Origin: Anaerolineae bacterium
Lineage (GTDB): Bacteria > Chloroflexota > Anaerolineae > JACIWP01
Assembly: GCA_014360855.1 (NCBI GenBank)
Contig: JACIWP010000025.1
Coordinates: 1-17,968 of the forward strand
Direction of reading: 5' to 3'
Length of the DNA: 17,968 nucleotides
A program made the position numbers and the translations under genes. Under the pieces are notes generated by a model. That model was not told where the DNA came from. It saw only the letters and a program-made list of their open reading frames with translations, and did no database searches. Each line of letters starts with the position of its first letter. Positions within the stretch are counted from its first letter, which is position 1. Below are positions 14,518-17,968 of the stretch, in pieces.

Positions 14518-15453
14518 ATGGAATTGGGCATGATCGGATTGGGGCGCATGGGCGCCAATATGGCGCGCCGGCTCCTGCGCGGCGGCCATCGCGTGGTGGG
14601 CTATAACCGCAGTCCGGAGAAGACGCAGGCGCTGGTGCCGGAGGGGCTGGAGCCGGCCTATTCGATCGCGGAGCTGGTTTCCCGACTGTCCCGGCCGCGC
14701 CTGGTGTGGTGCATGGTGCCGGCCGGCGAGGCCACGGAGCGGACGCTGGCCGAGGCGGCGGAACGCATGGAGGCCGGCGATGTGCTGGTGGATGGCGGCA
14801 ATTCGTTTTACAAGGACACCCTGCGGCGGGCGGAGCAGTTTCGTGCCCGCGGCTTGTATTTCGTGGATGTGGGGACCAGCGGCGGCATCTGGGGGCTGTC
14901 CCAGGGCTACAGCCTGATGGTGGGCGGCGCGCCGGAAGCGGTGGAGCTCCTGCGGCCGGCCCTGGAGACGCTGGCGCCGGCGCCCGACCGGGGCTGGGGG
15001 CATGTGGGGCCCACAGGGGCCGGCCACTTCGTCAAGATGGTGCACAACGGCATTGAGTACGGCATGATGCAGGCCTATGCCGAGGGGTTCGAGATCCTGC
15101 GGAGCAAGCGGGAATTCGCGCTGGACCTGCATCAGGTGGCCGAGATATGGCGCTACGGCAGTGTGGTGCGCTCCTGGCTCCTGGACCTGATTGCCCAGGC
15201 CCTGGGAGAGGATGTGAACCTGCGGGAGATCGCCCCGTATGTGGAGGATTCGGGCGAGGGGCGCTGGACGGTGAAGGAGGCCATTGACCTGGACGTGCCG
15301 GCGCCGGTGATCACCTTGTCGCTGATGGCCCGCTTCATCTCCCGCCAGGAGGACAGTTATGCAGCGCGCCTGCTGGCGGCCATGCGCCGGCAGTTCGGCG
15401 GGCATGCGGTGCGCCGCGCCGGCGAGGAGGAGGCTCATGGCGAAAATGCCTGA
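14518..15453 (+). CDS. gnd: 6-phosphogluconate dehydrogenase, short (GntZ-like) form
   Basis: 311 residues, well below the roughly 470 of the classical dimeric enzyme, so it is the short bacterial type. It oxidatively decarboxylates 6-phosphogluconate to ribulose-5-phosphate. A Rossmann fold begins MIGLGRMG (5-12), followed by DGGNS (92-96), the substrate loop GTSGGIWG (119-126) and the catalytic helix GHFVKMVHNGIEY (169-181; Lys173, Asn177, Glu180). Asn30-Arg31 after the second strand touches the cofactor 2' position, but NAD versus NADP use cannot be decided; short forms are often NAD-linked. AAAGGAG lies 6 nt before ATG 14518. The gap after rlmB is 20 nt, and the 3' end overlaps zwf by 17 nt, tying it to the pathway's first enzyme. 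Confidence 0.94.
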   Translation: MELGMIGLGRMGANMARRLLRGGHRVVGYNRSPEKTQALVPEGLEPAYSIAELVSRLSRPRLVWCMVPAGEATERTLAEAAERMEAGDVLVDGGNSFYKDTLRRAEQFRARGLYFVDVGTSGGIWGLSQGYSLMVGGAPEAVELLRPALETLAPAPDRGWGHVGPTGAGHFVKMVHNGIEYGMMQAYAEGFEILRSKREFALDLHQVAEIWRYGSVVRSWLLDLIAQALGEDVNLREIAPYVEDSGEGRWTVKEAIDLDVPAPVITLSLMARFISRQEDSYAARLLAAMRRQFGGHAVRRAGEEEAHGENA

Positions 15454-16909
15454 CGCGCCGGCCACGCTGGTCATCTTCGGCGCATCCGGCGACCTGACCC
15501 AACGCAAGCTGGTGCCGGCGCTGTTCAGCCTGTACTGCGCCGGCCTCCTGCCGCGGGAGCTGGAAATCCTGGGGGTGGCCCGCTCGCCGCTCTCCGACGA
15601 GGAGTTTCGCCGGCGCATGCTGGAGGGCGCGCGGGCCTATGCCCGTCTATCGCCAGGACTGTGCGCCCGTTGGGACGGCTTTGCCCCGCGCCTGCACTAC
15701 CGACACCTGGATTATGAAGCGGGCGAATCCTACCAGGCACTGCGCACATGGCTGGAGGAGATGGACCGAGCGCGCGGGGTGGAGGAGGGCCAGGCCCGCC
15801 GGCTGTTTTACCTGGCGACGCCGCCGGCGCTCTATGTCCCTATCATCCGCCATTTGGGGGAGGCCGGCCTGTCCCGGAGCGAGGCCGGCTGGGTGCGCAT
15901 CGTGGTGGAGAAGCCCTTCGGCCGGGACCTGCCCAGCGCCCGGGCGCTGAACGCGGAACTGCATCATTACTTTGCGGAGGAGCAAATTTACCGCATTGAC
16001 CATTATCTCGGCAAGGAGACCGTGCAGAACCTGCTGGTCTTCCGCTTCGCCAACACCATCTTCGAACCGCTGTGGAACCGCACCTATATTGACCATGTCC
16101 AGATCACGGTGGCGGAATCCATCGGTGTGGGGCATCGCGCCGGCTATTACGATCAGGCCGGCGTCCTGCGGGACATGTTCCAGAATCATCTGATGCAGTT
16201 GCTGACCCTGACGACGATGGAGCCGGCGGCGGCCTTTGACGCCAAATGCCTGCGCGACGAGAAGGCCAAGGTCCTGCGGGCCGTGCGGCTGGTGGATGCC
16301 CGCCGCGACAGCGTGCGGGGGCAGTACCTGGGTTACCGCCAGGAGCCGGGCATCGCGCCGGATTCGCGCACAGCCACGTACGGCGCACTGCGGCTGTACA
16401 TTGACAACTGGCGCTGGCGGGATGTGCCCTTTTTCCTGCGCTCGGGCAAGCGTTTGGCGCAGAAGGCCAGCGAGATACTGATTCAGTTCAAGGCGGTGCC
16501 GCATCTCATGTTCGAGCTGATGGAAGGGCGCAGTCTGCCGGCCAACTCGCTGGCCATCTGCATCCAGCCGGACGAGGGGTTCCATCTGCACTTTGAGGTG
16601 AAGGTGCCGGGCGCCGGCATGCTCACCAAATCGGTCAATATGGAGTACCACTACGCCGCGGAGGGCATCGTGCTCCCAGATGCCTATGAGCGCCTGCTCC
16701 TGGACGCCCTGCAGGGGGACGCGTCCCTGTTCGCCCGGGCGGATGAGATCGAGCGCTCGTGGGAACTGATTGATCCGATTGTCGCGGCATGGGACGCGGA
16801 CGAGGTGCCGCTGTATTTTTACGAGCCGGGTAGCTGGGGGCCGGCGGAGGCGGACGCACTGCTGGCGGAATCCGGCCGGCGCTGGAGCTTGGGCTGTCAG
16901 GGCGCGTGA
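15437..16909 (+). CDS. zwf: Glucose-6-phosphate 1-dehydrogenase
   Basis: 490 residues, normal length. It oxidises glucose-6-phosphate to 6-phosphogluconolactone, the entry step of the oxidative pentose phosphate pathway. Dinucleotide-binding GASGDLTQRK is at 15-24, EKPFG at 158-162, and the signature RIDHYLGKE at 186-194 with Asp188 and His189. His251 has the 62-residue spacing of the catalytic histidine pair known from Leuconostoc G6PD. ATG 15437 is chosen for its SD (AGGAGG 15425-15430, 6 nt away) and because the Rossmann strand follows at once. The gene overlaps gnd by 17 nt upstream. Its stop abuts the pgl region: GTG 16906 overlaps the TGA. Confidence 0.97.
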   Translation: MAKMPDAPATLVIFGASGDLTQRKLVPALFSLYCAGLLPRELEILGVARSPLSDEEFRRRMLEGARAYARLSPGLCARWDGFAPRLHYRHLDYEAGESYQALRTWLEEMDRARGVEEGQARRLFYLATPPALYVPIIRHLGEAGLSRSEAGWVRIVVEKPFGRDLPSARALNAELHHYFAEEQIYRIDHYLGKETVQNLLVFRFANTIFEPLWNRTYIDHVQITVAESIGVGHRAGYYDQAGVLRDMFQNHLMQLLTLTTMEPAAAFDAKCLRDEKAKVLRAVRLVDARRDSVRGQYLGYRQEPGIAPDSRTATYGALRLYIDNWRWRDVPFFLRSGKRLAQKASEILIQFKAVPHLMFELMEGRSLPANSLAICIQPDEGFHLHFEVKVPGAGMLTKSVNMEYHYAAEGIVLPDAYERLLLDALQGDASLFARADEIERSWELIDPIVAAWDADEVPLYFYEPGSWGPAEADALLAESGRRWSLGCQGA

Positions 16910-16932
16910 GAGGGGAAGAGGTGGCGTACTGT

Positions 16933-17691
16933 ATGGTCGAGGTGCGGGTCCTGCCCACGGATCAGGAAGTTGCCCTGGAGGCGGCGGAGCGTTTCGTGAA
17001 AGCCGGCCGGGAGGCCATCGCCGCGCGCGGCCGGTATGTGGTCGCGCTGGCCGGCGGGAATACGCCGGCGCCGCTCTACCGCCTGCTGGGAGAGCCGGCA
17101 TGGCGCGAGGCTCTGCCGTGGGAGCGGGTGCACCTTTTCTGGGGCGATGAGCGCTGTGTGCCCCCCGACCATCCCGACAGCAACTACGGCCTGGCCTGGC
17201 GGGAGTGGCTGTCCCACCTGGATATCCCGCCGGCCCATCTCCACCGTGTGCGATGTGAGGAAGGCTCGGAGCAGGCCGCCGCGGCGTACGAGGAGGAACT
17301 GCGCGCCTTTTTCGGGGAGGAGCCGGCCTTTGACCTGATTTTCCTCGGCGTGGGGGAGGATGGGCACACCGCGTCGATTTTCCCCAGCACGCCGGCGGTG
17401 CTGGAGACGCGCCGCTGGGCCATGGTCAATCATCGGCTGGGGGAGGCACTGCCGCGGGTGACGCTGACCCTGCCGGTGTTGAACGCGGCGCGATATGTCC
17501 TCTTTCTGGTGACGGGGGAGCGCAAGGCGGTGGTGGTGTGCCGCATACTGTTAGACCCGACACTGCACCGCAACGCCCTGCCGGCGGCGCGCGTGCGGCC
17601 TTGGGCCGGCACGGTGACCTGGCTGTTGGATGCGCCGGCGGCCTCATTGTGGCTGCGATTGCGCACATCTTCTGCAACAGAGGGTGCATAG
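16933..17691 (+). CDS. pgl: 6-phosphogluconolactonase
   Basis: 252 residues from ATG 16933. DevB/NagB-fold lactonase that hydrolyses 6-phosphogluconolactone, between Zwf and Gnd. Visible motifs: LAGGNTP (39-45), GDERCVPPDHPDSNY (71-85) and GVGEDGHTASIFP (139-151), which carries the active-site histidine region. The start is uncertain: GTG 16906 overlaps the zwf stop (GTGA), GTG 16921 has GAGGGG 5 nt upstream, and ATG 16933 gives the usual family start (MVEVRVLPT). The choice changes only the first nine residues. It completes the gnd-zwf-pgl set and is followed by the MFS gene after 1 nt. Confidence 0.94.
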   Translation: MVEVRVLPTDQEVALEAAERFVKAGREAIAARGRYVVALAGGNTPAPLYRLLGEPAWREALPWERVHLFWGDERCVPPDHPDSNYGLAWREWLSHLDIPPAHLHRVRCEEGSEQAAAAYEEELRAFFGEEPAFDLIFLGVGEDGHTASIFPSTPAVLETRRWAMVNHRLGEALPRVTLTLPVLNAARYVLFLVTGERKAVVVCRILLDPTLHRNALPAARVRPWAGTVTWLLDAPAASLWLRLRTSSATEGA

Positions 17692-17692
17692 C

Positions 17693-17968
17693 ATGGAGGC
17701 TGTTCCACGCGGGCTTCGCCGCAACATGATCCTGCTCGTGGGGAATTACATCACCTTCGGGATGGGGCTGGCCTTCTTCAGCTCCAATACGGTGATGCCG
17801 GTATTTCTGCGCTATTTGACCGCTTCGAACCCGCTCATCGGGCTGATCACCTCCCTCCAGACGGTAGGGTGGACAACTATACAATTGGTGGCGGCGCGCT
17901 GGATCCACAATAAGCCGCGCCGCAAGCCCTATCTGGTGTACTTTTCGCTGGGCGCTCCGCTGGCCTAC
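17693..17968 (+). CDS. MFS transporter, N-terminal fragment
   Basis: The frame is open from ATG 17693 to the right edge, giving 92 residues; the rest lies outside the window. Two hydrophobic segments at about 11-35 and 45-68 are followed by the basic cytoplasmic loop NKPRRKPYL (73-81), the position and charge of the conserved loop between helices 2 and 3 of major facilitator proteins. The substrate cannot be inferred. GAGGG lies about 9-10 nt upstream of the ATG. The gene starts 1 nt after the pgl stop, so it is probably co-transcribed with the pentose phosphate genes and may move a sugar, sugar acid or drug. Confidence 0.72.
   Translation, partial: MEAVPRGLRRNMILLVGNYITFGMGLAFFSSNTVMPVFLRYLTASNPLIGLITSLQTVGWTTIQLVAARWIHNKPRRKPYLVYFSLGAPLAY

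Noticed and set aside
11134..17101. Long minus-strand open frames opposite gltX, cysS, gnd and zwf
   Set aside because: They mirror well-identified genes, contain no known motifs and have no SD or promoter; they are GC-content shadows.
1..17968. CRISPR array, insertion sequence, tRNA/rRNA gene, prophage or defence island
   Set aside because: I saw no regularly spaced repeats, transposase-like proteins, tRNA cloverleaf signals or phage proteins; the gene content is core metabolism and translation apart from the macroglobulin.

Overview
The window is GC-rich bacterial chromosome. It has dense co-oriented genes, frequent GTG starts, strong Shine-Dalgarno (SD) sites and a striking excess of the word GCCGGC. 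The gene set suggests a Chloroflexota (Anaerolineae-like) bacterium: a giant lipoprotein alpha-2-macroglobulin with stacked bacterial Ig-like domains, a membrane PIN/TRAM protein, a cytidylate-kinase-like protein next to gltX, and a short-form gnd. That placement is an inference from protein character; no 16S or other marker was searched.

Layout. Positions 1-184 hold the 3' end of a ThiF/MoeB/HesA-type adenylyltransferase gene. A bidirectional hairpin terminator (194-222) separates it from a convergent 6-kb gene (235-6237, minus strand) for a secreted, lipid-anchored alpha-2-macroglobulin-like protein with an intact CxEQ thioester motif. At about 6238-6532 lies a compact divergent control region with two good sigma70-type promoters back to back and a perfect 15-bp dyad between them. 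From there every gene reads on the plus strand to the end of the window. First comes the translation cluster infC-rpmI-rplT, with infC apparently starting at a non-canonical ATC codon, followed by a SpoU/TrmH RNA methyltransferase. A new promoter and a leader of about 250 nt precede a PIN/TRAM membrane protein. After it come a cytidylate-kinase-like protein, gltX, cysS and rlmB, then the oxidative pentose phosphate genes gnd, zwf and pgl, and the start of an MFS transporter cut by the window edge.

How the genes work together. The 6.5-14.5 kb part is almost entirely about making and using ribosomes: initiation factor, two large-subunit proteins, two rRNA-type ribose methylases and two aminoacyl-tRNA synthetases. 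The 14.5-17.7 kb part encodes all three steps from glucose-6-phosphate to ribulose-5-phosphate (Zwf, Pgl, Gnd), supplying NAD(P)H and ribose. Most junctions are short or overlapping, so long co-transcribed units are likely.

I found no CRISPR array, insertion sequence, tRNA or rRNA gene, or phage gene, and no clear new multi-gene system. The items most worth a second look are regulatory: the ATC start and leader of infC, the divergent promoter dyad, a terminator-like hairpin inside a methyltransferase gene, the nested hairpin between infC and rpmI, the long PIN/TRAM leader, and the iterated GCCGGC palindrome.
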